Assembly: GCA_963773315.1 (NCBI GenBank)
Contig: CAVZAF010000002.1
Location: 248,001 to 312,000, forward strand
DNA: 64,000 nucleotides
Direction of reading: 5' to 3'
Source: DATKAS01 sp963773315
GTDB taxonomy: Bacteria > Actinomycetota > Acidimicrobiia > Acidimicrobiales > DATKAS01
Shown here: in pieces, positions 16,714-25,399 of the stretch
Position numbering within the stretch: position 1 is the first letter of the stretch
How the letters are laid out: the number at the start of each line of letters is the position of its first letter
Made by a program: the position numbers and the translations under genes
Notes under the pieces: model-generated
The model's input: the letters and a program-made list of their open reading frames with translations, nothing else
The model's database searches: none
What the model was told of the DNA's origin: nothing

Positions 16714-17748
16714 ATGTTCACCACTGGATCGAGGTTCTTCTTCGGCTTGAGCGCCCTCGGCCTGATCGGCGCGCTCGCATACGGCGCCAACAGCGACTGG
16801 GAGCCGTTCGGCCTGATGGTCCTCGCGTCCGTCGCTCTGGCCTCTTTCTTCCTCGGATGCCTCGCCTTCGCCTACCGAGACGCCTCGGTGCCTGCCTCGG
16901 TGGGCGCGAGCTCGGCCGCCGACGCGGAGGGGGAGTACGGCAACGAGAACCCGGTCTCGCCGAGCGGATGGCCGCTCGTCGGCGGGTTCGCGCTGTCGAT
17001 CACCGCCATCGGCCTCGTCACCGAGCGCTTCGTCTTCCTCGCGGGCATCTTCCTGCTCGCCGCGGTGACGATCGAGTGGATGGTGCGGGCGTGGTCCGAC
17101 CGCGCCTCCGCCAGTCCCGAGTACAACCAGTCGCTCCGTGATCAGGTGCTCCGACCGCTCGAGTACCCCCTCTTCGCGATCCTCGGTGGCGGCATCATCG
17201 TCATGGGGTTCTCGCGGGTCCTCCTGTCGATCTCGAAGGACGCCGCGGTCATCGTCTTCATCATCTTCGGCTCGGCGCTCCTGCTCGGAGCGATCGTGTC
17301 GACACTCAGCAAGGAGCGGGCCGGTGGCTTCGGCGCCGTCCTGCTGCTCGTGCTCGGCATCGCCGTGATCACGGCCGGCTGCATCGCCGTCGGCATCGGT
17401 GAGCGCACGTTCCACGACGCCGCGCAGGAGAAGGAGGCGTCGCGGCCCAGCACGGTGAGTGACCAGGCGTCGACCTGTGCGCGCATCAGTGTGCAGGGCA
17501 ACCAGATGACGCCGAACCAAGCCGTCTTGCCGAAAGCCCTTGTCTGCAACATCTTGTTCACGAACTCCGACGAAGGCGTGAAGCGCCGTCTTGTGGTCCA
17601 GACCGGCGACGGCACGCAGGTCGAGACCGCTCTCCTCGCAGGCCCGGCGCGCCAGGTGCTCACCCTCCGGATCAACAACCCTGGGGTCTACGAGATGCGG
17701 GTCGAGGGCGACGGCGACGACATCGTCGGCTCGGTGACGGTGCTGTGA
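16714..17748 (+). CDS. Membrane protein with extracytoplasmic beta-rich C-terminal domain
   Basis: A 344-residue protein. Two N-terminal helices resemble the small actinobacterial oxidase subunit IV/CtaF layout, a loop rich in Ser/Gly/Asn follows, and about four more helices extend to residue ~230. The last ~110 residues are hydrophilic and beta-rich (VLTLRINNPGVYEMRVEGDG) in a cupredoxin-like arrangement, with two cysteines but no visible copper-ligand set. It lies between degenerate subunit III and ctaC, and its stop overlaps the ctaC GTG (GTGA). I infer it is the subunit II-like partner of the degenerate oxidase module, without direct evidence. Confidence 0.7.
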   Translation: MFTTGSRFFFGLSALGLIGALAYGANSDWEPFGLMVLASVALASFFLGCLAFAYRDASVPASVGASSAADAEGEYGNENPVSPSGWPLVGGFALSITAIGLVTERFVFLAGIFLLAAVTIEWMVRAWSDRASASPEYNQSLRDQVLRPLEYPLFAILGGGIIVMGFSRVLLSISKDAAVIVFIIFGSALLLGAIVSTLSKERAGGFGAVLLLVLGIAVITAGCIAVGIGERTFHDAAQEKEASRPSTVSDQASTCARISVQGNQMTPNQAVLPKALVCNILFTNSDEGVKRRLVVQTGDGTQVETALLAGPARQVLTLRINNPGVYEMRVEGDGDDIVGSVTVL

Positions 17749-18914
17749 GCAATGCGGTGACCAATTCCGGGGCTCAGAACACGACGGCTAGCGTGCGCGT
17801 CGTGAGGCGAAAGGGCGTGCCGCGGCTCCGCGCACTCGTGCCCTTCGGCCTTCTCGCCCTGCTGCTCGTCGGCTGCTCCGACAAGAGCACACCGCAGAAC
17901 ATCTTCGATCCGAAGGGCTCGCAGTCCGAGAAGATCAACAACCTTCAGGTGCCGGTCTTCATCATCGCCGGGGTCGTCGGCGTGCTCGTGATGGGGGCCG
18001 TCGCGATCATCCTGTTCCAGTTCCGCGCCAAGAAGCACCCGGACGACGAGGTGCCCACGCAGATCCACGGCAACTCGAAGCTCGAGATCGCGTGGACCAT
18101 CATGCCGGGTGTCCTTCTCCTGCTCGTCGCCGTCCCGACGGTCGCGACGGTGTTCGATCTCGCCCAGAAGCCGAGCAACGCGCTCGTCGTCGACGTGGTC
18201 GGCCAGCAGTGGTGGTGGGAGTTCGACTACCCCGACCAAGGCATCGTCACGGCGAACGAGATGGTGATCCCGGTCGGACAGAACGTGCAGGTGCGCATCA
18301 GCTCGCGTGACGTCATCCACTCGTTCTGGATCCCCGCGCTCAACGGCAAGCGCGACGCGGTGCCGGGGCGCGTGTCGAGCATCACCTTCCACGCGGACCA
18401 GGCCGGCGAATTCTGGGGCCAGTGCACCGAGTTCTGCGGTCTGTCGCACGCGAACATGCGCATCCGAGCGGTCGCGCTGTCGCCTCAAGACTTCGACGCC
18501 TGGGTCGCCAACCAGCAGAAGCCGGCGGTCGACCCCGCCGACGACGCGGCGAAGGCCGGTCATGACACGTTCACGGCGCGCGGCTGCAGCTCGTGCCACG
18601 CGATCAACGGCGTGAGCGACCCGAAGGACGTGCCACTCGTTTCCGGCGCCGCGCCGAACCTCACCCACCTCATGAGCCGCACGACCTTCGCGGGCGCGAC
18701 CTACAACCTGATCACGCCCAACTGCACCGCGACGCCGCCTGGTCCGACCGGCACGCCGAAGCAGTGCCTGAACCGCGACGACCTCGAGGCGTGGCTGCGT
18801 GATCCGAACCGGCTCGTGCCGATGGCCGCGTCCGATGGGCGCGGCATGCCCAACCTCCACCTCACCGAGGCCGAGATCGACAGCCTCGTGGCCTACCTGT
18901 CCACCCTCTCGTAG
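17745..18914 (+). CDS. ctaC: Cytochrome c oxidase subunit II with fused cytochrome c domain
   Basis: Accepts electrons and passes them to CuA of the aa3 oxidase. The 389-residue lipoprotein has a lipobox LLLVGC near residue 44, two transmembrane helices, the aromatic WWWEFDYP patch and an intact CuA site (His in DVIHSFWIP, then CTEFCGLSHANM). A C-terminal class I heme c domain follows, with CSSCH and a later Met ligand. The fused cytochrome suggests direct contact with a bc1 complex rather than soluble cytochrome c. The start is GTG overlapping the previous TGA. Confidence 0.93.
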   Translation: MSNAVTNSGAQNTTASVRVVRRKGVPRLRALVPFGLLALLLVGCSDKSTPQNIFDPKGSQSEKINNLQVPVFIIAGVVGVLVMGAVAIILFQFRAKKHPDDEVPTQIHGNSKLEIAWTIMPGVLLLLVAVPTVATVFDLAQKPSNALVVDVVGQQWWWEFDYPDQGIVTANEMVIPVGQNVQVRISSRDVIHSFWIPALNGKRDAVPGRVSSITFHADQAGEFWGQCTEFCGLSHANMRIRAVALSPQDFDAWVANQQKPAVDPADDAAKAGHDTFTARGCSSCHAINGVSDPKDVPLVSGAAPNLTHLMSRTTFAGATYNLITPNCTATPPGPTGTPKQCLNRDDLEAWLRDPNRLVPMAASDGRGMPNLHLTEAEIDSLVAYLSTLS

Positions 18915-18925
18915 CGGAGCGTCGC

Positions 18926-20941
18926 ATGGCAATCATCGATGAACCCAGAATCGAGCTCGAGCGGGCCAAGGTCGTCACCCCCGTCGAGGCGATGGGCGTC
19001 TTCTCCCGCCCGACCGCCGACACCGGGTGGAAGAGCTGGATCACCACCGTCGACCACAAGAAGATCGGCCTCATGTACGGCGCCACCGCGCTGTTCTTCT
19101 TCGTGGTCGGCGGCTGCGAAGCCCTGCTGATCCGCCTCCAGCTCGCCCGCCCGAACGGCACGATCCTCGGCGCGGAGACCTACAACGAGATGTTCACGAT
19201 GCACGGCACGACGATGGTCTTCCTCTTCGTGATGCCGATGGCCGCGGCGTTCGCGAACTACCTCATCCCGTTGCAGATCGGTGCGAGAGACGTCGCGTTC
19301 CCGCGTCTCAACGCGTTCTCCTACTGGTGCTTCCTGTTCGGCGGCATCTTCCTCAACTTGTCCTGGTTCCTCGGTGGCGCGCCTGACGGCGGATGGTTCG
19401 CGTACGCGCCGAACACCACCGTCGTGTTCTCGCCGTCGCACGGCATGGACTTCTGGGCGCTCGGCATCCAGATCACGGGCATCGCGTCGCTGACTGGTGC
19501 GGTGAACCTGATCGTCACTTGCCTCAACATGCGAGCGCCAGGCATGTCGTTGATGAAGATGCCGATCTTCACGTGGATGGCGCTGGTCATCCAGTTCCTG
19601 CTGCTCTTCGCGATCCCGGTCATCACCGTCGCCCTGTTCCTGCTCCAGTTCGACCGTCTGTTCGGGGCGAACTTCTTCGAGGTGAAACAGGGAGCAGACC
19701 CGCTGCTCTGGCAGCACTTATTTTGGATCTTCGGGCACCCGGAGGTGTACATCCTCATCTTGCCCAGCTTCGGCATCGTGTCCGAGGTGCTGCCGGTGTT
19801 CTCCCGCAAGCCGCTCTTCGGCTACCCGTTCGTCGTGTTCTCCGGCGTCGCGATCGGCTTCATGGGTTGGGGCGTGTGGGCGCACCACATGTTCGCCTCG
19901 AGCATCGGCCCGGTCTCGGTCGCGGCGTTCTCGCTGTCGACGATGTTCATCGCAGTGCCGACTGGCGTGAAGATCATCAACTGGCTCGCCACCATGTGGG
20001 GCGGCCGCCTCCGTCTGACGGTCGCGATGATGTTTGCGATCGGCCTCGTCGTGCTCTTCACGATCGGCGGCCTCTCGGGCGTCACGCACGCGGTGGCGCC
20101 TTCAGACACGCAGCAGACCGACACCTACTACATCGTCGCCCACTTCCACTACGTGCTCTTCGGTGGAGCGGTTTTCGGGCTCTTCGCGGGCTTCTACTAC
20201 TGGTGGCCGAAGGTCTTCGGCAAGATGCTCAGCGAGACGCTCGGCAAGATCAACTTCTGGCTGATGTTCATCGGCATGAACCTCACGTTCGGTCCGATGC
20301 ACATCATCGGTCTCGAAGGGCAGCCGCGGCGGATGTACCGCTACGCGCCGGGCATGGGCTTCGACACCTGGAACCTGATCGAGTCGATCGGTGCGTTCAT
20401 CCTCGCGGCCGGCATCCTCGTGTTCCTCATCAACGTCCTCAAGACGGCGCGGGGTCCGAAGTGCGAGGAGGACCCCTGGGATGCCCGCACGATCGAGTGG
20501 ATGACGACCTCGCCGCCGAAGCCGCACAACTACGACACGACGCTGCAGATCACCCGCCTCGACGAGTACTGGCACCGCAAGTACGAGGAGACCGAAGACG
20601 GCCATGGCCTGCGGCGTGTCGCGACCTACGCCGAGGTGATGGCCGCCGAGGTGCCTGACGAGCACATCCACCTGCCGTCACCCTCGTACTGGCCCATCGT
20701 GATCGCGTTCGGCCTGCCGCTGATCGCTGCGGGCCTCATCTTCAGTCGCTGGATCTCGGTCATCGGCGCGCTCATCGTGTTCGGCGGCCTCTACGCCCTC
20801 GCGCTCGAGCCGGCGACGGCACCCGAGGCGCCCCACGACGAGCCTCACCACGACGAGCCCCACGAGCCCGACACGCCCGCGGCCGCCGAGGCCGACACTG
20901 CCGGACGCAGGAGTGCCCGAGCCCGAGGCGGTGCCAGTTGA
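18926..20941 (+). CDS. ctaD: Cytochrome c oxidase subunit I (aa3 type)
   Basis: The catalytic subunit that reduces oxygen to water and pumps protons. All ligands are present: low-spin heme His93 (MHGTTMVF), CuB His271 with cross-linked Tyr275 (HPEVY), His320-His321 (WAHHMF), and His406/His408 (AHFHYV) for hemes a3 and a. The 671-residue protein carries an extra C-terminal pair of helices (IVIAFGLPLIAAGLIF onwards) and a His/Asp/Glu-rich tail ending in basic residues, as in many actinobacterial CtaD proteins. It lies 11 bases after ctaC; its stop overlaps a possible TTG start of ctaE. Confidence 0.97.
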   Translation: MAIIDEPRIELERAKVVTPVEAMGVFSRPTADTGWKSWITTVDHKKIGLMYGATALFFFVVGGCEALLIRLQLARPNGTILGAETYNEMFTMHGTTMVFLFVMPMAAAFANYLIPLQIGARDVAFPRLNAFSYWCFLFGGIFLNLSWFLGGAPDGGWFAYAPNTTVVFSPSHGMDFWALGIQITGIASLTGAVNLIVTCLNMRAPGMSLMKMPIFTWMALVIQFLLLFAIPVITVALFLLQFDRLFGANFFEVKQGADPLLWQHLFWIFGHPEVYILILPSFGIVSEVLPVFSRKPLFGYPFVVFSGVAIGFMGWGVWAHHMFASSIGPVSVAAFSLSTMFIAVPTGVKIINWLATMWGGRLRLTVAMMFAIGLVVLFTIGGLSGVTHAVAPSDTQQTDTYYIVAHFHYVLFGGAVFGLFAGFYYWWPKVFGKMLSETLGKINFWLMFIGMNLTFGPMHIIGLEGQPRRMYRYAPGMGFDTWNLIESIGAFILAAGILVFLINVLKTARGPKCEEDPWDARTIEWMTTSPPKPHNYDTTLQITRLDEYWHRKYEETEDGHGLRRVATYAEVMAAEVPDEHIHLPSPSYWPIVIAFGLPLIAAGLIFSRWISVIGALIVFGGLYALALEPATAPEAPHDEPHHDEPHEPDTPAAAEADTAGRRSARARGGAS

Positions 20942-20946
20942 CTGAC

Positions 20947-21549
20947 ATGGCGGTGCAGACCGGTCACGGCGCCCCGGCGCATCCCCCGACGAACACGGGG
21001 GTCTCCAACGCAAAGCTCGGGATGTGGCTCTTCCTCGGATCTGAGTGCCTGCTCTTCGGCGGGCTGATCTCGACCTACCTGCTCTACCGCGGTCGCGTCG
21101 CCGGCGGTCCTGCGCCGCGGCAGATCTTCGACATCCCGTTCACATCGGTGAGCTCGTTCATCCTGCTGATGAGCTCGCTCACGATGGTGCTCGCCGTGTC
21201 GTCGATCACCCGAGGCGACATGCCACGCGCACGCACGTGGCTCGTCACGACGGCACTGCTGGGTGCCTGCTTCGTCGGCGGCCAAGTCTACGAGTTCACG
21301 GTCTTCTACCGAGAGGGCCTGGGCTACACGACGAACCTGTTCGGCTCGTCGTTCTACACACTCACCGGCTTCCACGGCGTCCACGTGACGGTCGGCATCA
21401 TCATGTTGCTCAGCCTCTACATGATGACGTTGCGCGGCACGATCCATCAGGGGAAGGCCGAGGCCGTCGAGATCGTCGGGCTCTACTGGCACTTCGTCGA
21501 CATCGTCTGGATCGTGATCTTCACGGTCGTCTACCTGATCCCGGCGTGA
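20947..21549 (+). CDS. ctaE: Cytochrome c oxidase subunit III
   Basis: A structural subunit that stabilises subunit I and its proton uptake. The 200-residue protein (from ATG; a TTG at 20938 overlapping the ctaD stop is an alternative) has about five helices. The conserved elements are intact: SSFILLMSSLTM, TGFHGVHVTVG near residue 142 and YWHFVDIVW near 182. It belongs to the ctaC-D-E-F run and serves as the reference against which the degenerate copy at 16110 is judged. Confidence 0.93.
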   Translation: MAVQTGHGAPAHPPTNTGVSNAKLGMWLFLGSECLLFGGLISTYLLYRGRVAGGPAPRQIFDIPFTSVSSFILLMSSLTMVLAVSSITRGDMPRARTWLVTTALLGACFVGGQVYEFTVFYREGLGYTTNLFGSSFYTLTGFHGVHVTVGIIMLLSLYMMTLRGTIHQGKAEAVEIVGLYWHFVDIVWIVIFTVVYLIPA

Positions 21550-21559
21550 GGAGACCGCG

Positions 21560-21907
21560 ATGAGCACTGAGTCGCTCGAGCATCACGCCGCCGAGTCGTT
21601 CCCCGGCGAGGACGTCGAGCACGAGCACAAGCATCCCACCGACGCGACGTACATCAAGGTGGCGGCGATCCTCGCGGCTCTCACCGCGCTCGAGGTCTCC
21701 ACCTACTTCCTCGACTTCGGCCCGCTGTTCCTCCCGGTGCTCCTCACGTTGATGACGATCAAGTTCCTGACCGTCGTCGCGTACTTCATGCACCTGAAGT
21801 TCGACGCACCGATCCTGCGCAAGGCGTTCTACACGGGCCTCATCCTCGCGCTGTCGGTGTATCTCGTCGCGTTGAGCACGTTCCACTTTTGGGGGCGTCC
21901 CAGCTAG
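21560..21907 (+). CDS. ctaF: Cytochrome c oxidase subunit IV (prokaryotic COX4 type)
   Basis: A 115-residue small subunit with a His/Glu-rich N-terminus (EDVEHEHKHPTDATYIKVAAIL) and three helices, including VAYFMHLKFDAP, typical of the COX4_pro family in caa3/aa3 oxidases and quinol oxidases. It closes the oxidase run, ten bases after ctaE, with GGAG upstream of its ATG. Its function is assembly or stability of the complex. Confidence 0.85.
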   Translation: MSTESLEHHAAESFPGEDVEHEHKHPTDATYIKVAAILAALTALEVSTYFLDFGPLFLPVLLTLMTIKFLTVVAYFMHLKFDAPILRKAFYTGLILALSVYLVALSTFHFWGRPS

Positions 21908-21931
21908 ACGCCGCGGGTACCGTCACGCCCC

Positions 21932-23215
21932 ATGATCGACATCCGCCGCTTGCACGCTGATCCTGACGGAGTCAAAGCCGCGCTCGCGCGCCGGTCGGTC
22001 GATCTCGGCGACATCGACCGGGCCATCGAGCTCGACCAGCAGGGTCGGAAGGCCGTCGCCGAGCGCGACGAGATCCGAAGCCGAGTGAAGTCGTTGTCCC
22101 GTGAGGTGGGCGCGCTGCGCAAGGCCGGCGACGCGGGCGGCGCGGAAGCGCTGCAGGCCGAGAGCCGCACCCTGGGCGACCGCGAGACCGAGCTCGACGG
22201 CGACGTCGACCGAATCGACGCCGAGCTGCGCCTCATCCTGCTCGACACGCCGAACCTGCCCTCCGACGAGGCGCCCGACGGCGCCGGCCCGGAGGACAAC
22301 CCGGTGGTGCGGGTCGTCGGCTACGACGCCGGGTCGTACGCGCCCCACCAGCGCGTGCCGCACTGGGACATCGGCACCGAGCTCGGCATCCTCGATCTCG
22401 AGCGCGCCGCCAAGCTCTCCGGATCGATGTTCACGATGCTGCGTGGCGCCGGCGCGATGTTGAGCCGGGCGCTCATCCAGTTCGCGCTCGACCTGAACAG
22501 CGACGCGTACGAGGAGATCAGGCCGCCGACCCTCGTACGCACCGACACGATGATCAGCACCGGTCATCTTCCGAAGTTCGTCGACGAGGCGTACCACCTC
22601 GAGCGCGACGACCTGTGGGCCATCCCGACTGCCGAGGTGCCGCTCACCTCACTCGCCCGTGACGAGGTGATCCCCGAGGCCGACCTGCCGATGCGGCTCA
22701 TGGCGCACACGGCGTGCTTCAGACGGGAAGCGGGCTCGGCCGGCCGCGACACGCGCGGGCTGCTGCGCGTGCACGAGTTCGACAAGGTCGAGATCCTCGC
22801 CTACGCCACACCCGAGCAGGCCCAGGACATGCACGCTGAGCTGCTCGGGCGCGCGGAGCGCTCGATCTCGTCGCTCGGCCTCGCCTACCGCATCGTCGAC
22901 CTGTGCACCGGCGACCTCGGCAACTCGTCGGCGCGCACCTTCGACATCGAGGTCTACGCCCCCGGCTGCGACCAATGGCTCGAGGTGTCGTCGGTGTCGT
23001 GGTTCAGCGACTACCAAGCCCGGCGGGCCAATGTGCGCTACAAGCCGACGGCGGGTGGAGCGACTCAGGTGCTGCATACGCTCAATGGCTCGGCGCTCGC
23101 TGTGCCCCGCGTGTGGGCGGCCGTCGTCGAGACGCATCGGCTGCCCGATGGCAGCGTCGCGATCCCCGAAGTGCTGTGGCCCTACACGCGGGGTGCCACT
23201 CAGATCTCCCGCTAG
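21932..23215 (+). CDS. serS: Seryl-tRNA synthetase
   Basis: Charges tRNA-Ser (and tRNA-Sec precursors). The 427-residue class II synthetase has an N-terminal coiled-coil arm (residues ~25-105) that grips the long variable arm of the tRNA. Motif 2 is FRREAGSAGRDTRGLLRVHEF near residue 265, and motif 3 with ATP-binding Arg is at the C-terminus (LNGSALAVPRVWAAVVE). TACCGT lies eight bases before the ATG, so it probably has its own leaderless promoter after ctaF. Confidence 0.97.
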   Translation: MIDIRRLHADPDGVKAALARRSVDLGDIDRAIELDQQGRKAVAERDEIRSRVKSLSREVGALRKAGDAGGAEALQAESRTLGDRETELDGDVDRIDAELRLILLDTPNLPSDEAPDGAGPEDNPVVRVVGYDAGSYAPHQRVPHWDIGTELGILDLERAAKLSGSMFTMLRGAGAMLSRALIQFALDLNSDAYEEIRPPTLVRTDTMISTGHLPKFVDEAYHLERDDLWAIPTAEVPLTSLARDEVIPEADLPMRLMAHTACFRREAGSAGRDTRGLLRVHEFDKVEILAYATPEQAQDMHAELLGRAERSISSLGLAYRIVDLCTGDLGNSSARTFDIEVYAPGCDQWLEVSSVSWFSDYQARRANVRYKPTAGGATQVLHTLNGSALAVPRVWAAVVETHRLPDGSVAIPEVLWPYTRGATQISR

Positions 23216-23225
23216 GGTGCCCGCC

Positions 23226-23351
23226 GTGACCACCGCGCAGTGGATCTTCGCCATCGCCCTCGCGCTCGTCACCGTCCTCATCACCTGGCTCGCGGTGTAC
23301 GTCGCGTGGACGACGGTGTGGGCCAACCGTTGGTACCGGAGGCGCGGGTGA
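23226..23351 (+). CDS. 41-residue single-helix membrane protein before sdhC
   Basis: A very small protein made of one hydrophobic helix (IFAIALALVTVLITWLAVYVAW) and the basic tail ANRWYRRRG. Its GTG follows TAGGGT by seven bases, which suggests its own leaderless transcript. Its TGA overlaps the sdhC GTG (GTGA), which implies coupled translation. It could be a small accessory subunit of the succinate dehydrogenase membrane anchor. No homologue is known to me, so the role is inferred from position only. Confidence 0.55.
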   Translation: MTTAQWIFAIALALVTVLITWLAVYVAWTTVWANRWYRRRG

Positions 23352-23740
23352 GCCCCCTGAAAGTTGGCGACACCACCGTCTACAAGGGCAAGAGCGGCCA
23401 GTGGTCGTTCATCGCCCATCGCACGAGCGGCATCCTCGTCTTCTTCTTCCTGCTGCTCCACATCGTCGACGTTTCGCTCATCAACTTCCGTGGCGGTGAC
23501 CTCTACAACGAGGTGCACGAGCTCTACGGCAACATCCTCCTGCGCATCTTCGAGTGTGGCCTGCTGTTCGCGCTGCTCTTCCACTCGCTCAACGGCTTGC
23601 GCATCGTGATGGTCGACTTCTTCCCCGGAGCCGTGCGACGCGAGCGCGTGCTCACGACCTGGGTCGTCGCCCTCACTCTCCTTGCTGGCATCCCGGGATC
23701 GATCGTGATCCTGTGGCCCTTCATCGACGGGCACTTCTGA
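23348..23740 (+). CDS. sdhC: Succinate dehydrogenase cytochrome b556 subunit
   Basis: One of the two membrane anchors of complex II that bind heme b and quinone. The 130-residue protein has three helices, the quinone-site entry SGQWSFIAHRTSGILVFF and the heme His region LLLHIVDVSL; LFALLFHSLNGLRIV carries the second helix signature. The GTG overlaps the stop of the 41-residue protein, and the stop overlaps the sdhD ATG. Confidence 0.88.
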   Translation: MSPLKVGDTTVYKGKSGQWSFIAHRTSGILVFFFLLLHIVDVSLINFRGGDLYNEVHELYGNILLRIFECGLLFALLFHSLNGLRIVMVDFFPGAVRRERVLTTWVVALTLLAGIPGSIVILWPFIDGHF

Positions 23741-24129
23741 TGGCCACCATCGTCGACCGTCCCAGCAGCAGCGCCAGCCGGAATCGTCGCTCGCGGCAGA
23801 GCTTCGAGACCTGGCAGTGGTTCTTCATGCGGATCTCGGGCCTCGTGCTCGTCGTGCTCGCGCTCGGCCACTTCGCGCTGACGCACATCATCAACGACGT
23901 CACCAGCACGAACGCCCAGTTCGTCGCGAATCGCTGGTCGAACCCGCTGTGGCGCACCTACGACTGGGCGCTGCTCACGCTCGCGCTGTTCCACGGCCTC
24001 AACGGCCTCCGGGTGATCACCGAGGACTACGTGCGCTCACCGGGCAAGCGCGCCGCGGTGAAGGCGGTGCTCTACGTCGTCGCCGGCACGCTCTTCGTGT
24101 ACGGCACGATCACGATCATCACGTTCTGA
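23740..24129 (+). CDS. sdhD: Succinate dehydrogenase hydrophobic anchor subunit
   Basis: The second membrane anchor of complex II, 129 residues, three helices. The heme-side His lies in VVLALGHFALTHIIND near residue 45, and LLTLALFHGLNGLRVITEDY matches the SdhC/D family. The ATG overlaps the sdhC TGA. Unexpectedly no sdhA or sdhB follows; an inverted repeat and a convergent ABC transporter gene come next, so the catalytic subunits must lie elsewhere. Confidence 0.88.
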   Translation: MATIVDRPSSSASRNRRSRQSFETWQWFFMRISGLVLVVLALGHFALTHIINDVTSTNAQFVANRWSNPLWRTYDWALLTLALFHGLNGLRVITEDYVRSPGKRAAVKAVLYVVAGTLFVYGTITIITF

Positions 24130-24142
24130 GAAGCGGAGTCGC

Positions 24143-24192
24143 GGAGATTGATGATTGGAGGCACGTATGTGTGCCCTCAATCATCAATCTCC
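24143..24192. terminator. Long inverted repeat between convergent sdhD and ABC ATPase genes
   Basis: Arms of 22 bases (24143-24164 and 24171-24192) match at 20 positions around a six-base GTATGT loop. The right arm includes the last codons and stop of the minus-strand ATPase gene. No T-run follows on either strand, so it could be a bidirectional, U-tract-free terminator or a transcript-stabilising hairpin. The arm copying the end of a coding sequence suggests it arose by a small inverted duplication. Confidence 0.6.
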
Positions 24193-25314
24193 GATTTCGG
24201 GTGGTCGCGCCGCTTCGAGGAGACCCACTGGCGTGAGCACGCCGAGGAAGCAGTCGTCGTGGTCGAGCACCGCGACCCAGCCCGCGTCGTGCAGCAGCAT
24301 CTCGCTGAACGCGTCCTTCAGCGTCGCGTCCGAGCGCACCCACGCGTCGAGCCGGCGCACACGATCTGCGACTGTCCCATCGCCGAACGCACGGGATCGG
24401 GTCACGTAGCCACGGAGGTGACCCACGTCGTCGACGACGACTCCGTGGTCCTCGCATGCCGCGTCGAGACGGGCGCGAGCCTCGGCCAAGCTCGTATCGA
24501 GCTGGACCACGACCGGCTGCTCGAGCTGCCCGAGGTCGATGCAGGTGACCTTCAACCGCTTCAGCCCGCGGTCCGCGCCGACGAAGTCCGCCACGAAGTC
24601 GGTCGCCGGAGTGCCCAACACGACTGCGGGCGTGTCGTACTGAGCGAGCAGGCCGCCATCGGCCATGATCGCGATGCGGTCGCCGATCTTCACCGCTTCT
24701 TCGATGTCGTGCGTGACGAACACGACCGTCTTCTTCACCTCGATCTGCAGCCGCAGGAACTCGTTCTGCAGGCGGTCGCGCGTGATGGGGTCGATCGCCC
24801 CGAACGGCTCGTCCATGAGCAGCACGGGCGGGTCGGCGCCGAGCGCCCGGGCGACGCCGACGCGCTGCTGCTGTCCGCCTGACAGCTGACTCGGGTAGCG
24901 ATCTCGGTACACGGACGGATCGAGGCCGACGAGATCGAGCAGCTCGTCGACGCGCTCCTTCACCTTCGCTTTCTTCCAGCCGAGCAGCCGCGGCACCGTC
25001 CCGATGTTCGTGCCGATCGTCTGATGAGGGAAGAGGCCGACGCTCTGGATGACGTAACCAATTCGACGGCGAAGCTCAACGGGATCGACATTGGTGACGT
25101 CGTCGTCACCGAGGAAGATGCGTCCTGACGTCGGCTCGATGAGCCGGTTGATCATGCGCATCGTGGTCGTCTTGCCACAGCCGGAAGGACCCACCAACAC
25201 ACAGATCTCGCCGCTCTGCACATCGAGGCTCAGATCATGCACGGCGGTGTGACCGTTGGCATAGCGCTTCGAGACGTGCTCGAGCCGTATCACCAGATCC
25301 GAGGGTAGCGTCAC
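24184..25314 (-). CDS. opuCA: Osmoprotectant (glycine betaine/choline) ABC transporter ATPase
   Basis: Energises uptake of compatible solutes. The 376-residue subunit has Walker A GPSGCGKTTT near residue 41, the Q-loop VIQSVGLFPH typical of OpuCA/ProV, signature LSGGQQQRVGVARAL, Walker B VLLMDEPFGAIDP and the H-loop THD. The C-terminal ~120 residues form tandem CBS domains (…GVVVDDVGHLRGYV…AGWVAVLDHDDCFLGVL), which in OpuCA/OpuA sense ionic strength or c-di-AMP. It is divergent from the two permease genes, with 85 bases between. Confidence 0.92.
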   Translation of the reverse strand: MTLPSDLVIRLEHVSKRYANGHTAVHDLSLDVQSGEICVLVGPSGCGKTTTMRMINRLIEPTSGRIFLGDDDVTNVDPVELRRRIGYVIQSVGLFPHQTIGTNIGTVPRLLGWKKAKVKERVDELLDLVGLDPSVYRDRYPSQLSGGQQQRVGVARALGADPPVLLMDEPFGAIDPITRDRLQNEFLRLQIEVKKTVVFVTHDIEEAVKIGDRIAIMADGGLLAQYDTPAVVLGTPATDFVADFVGADRGLKRLKVTCIDLGQLEQPVVVQLDTSLAEARARLDAACEDHGVVVDDVGHLRGYVTRSRAFGDGTVADRVRRLDAWVRSDATLKDAFSEMLLHDAGWVAVLDHDDCFLGVLTPVGLLEAARPPEIGD

Positions 25315-25399
25315 CGAATCGGATCGCCGAGGGGGCGCCAGTGAAGACGAACAGTCGTCATTCGATCCGCCATGTCACTCGCGCTCGCAGGCTCGGCCC

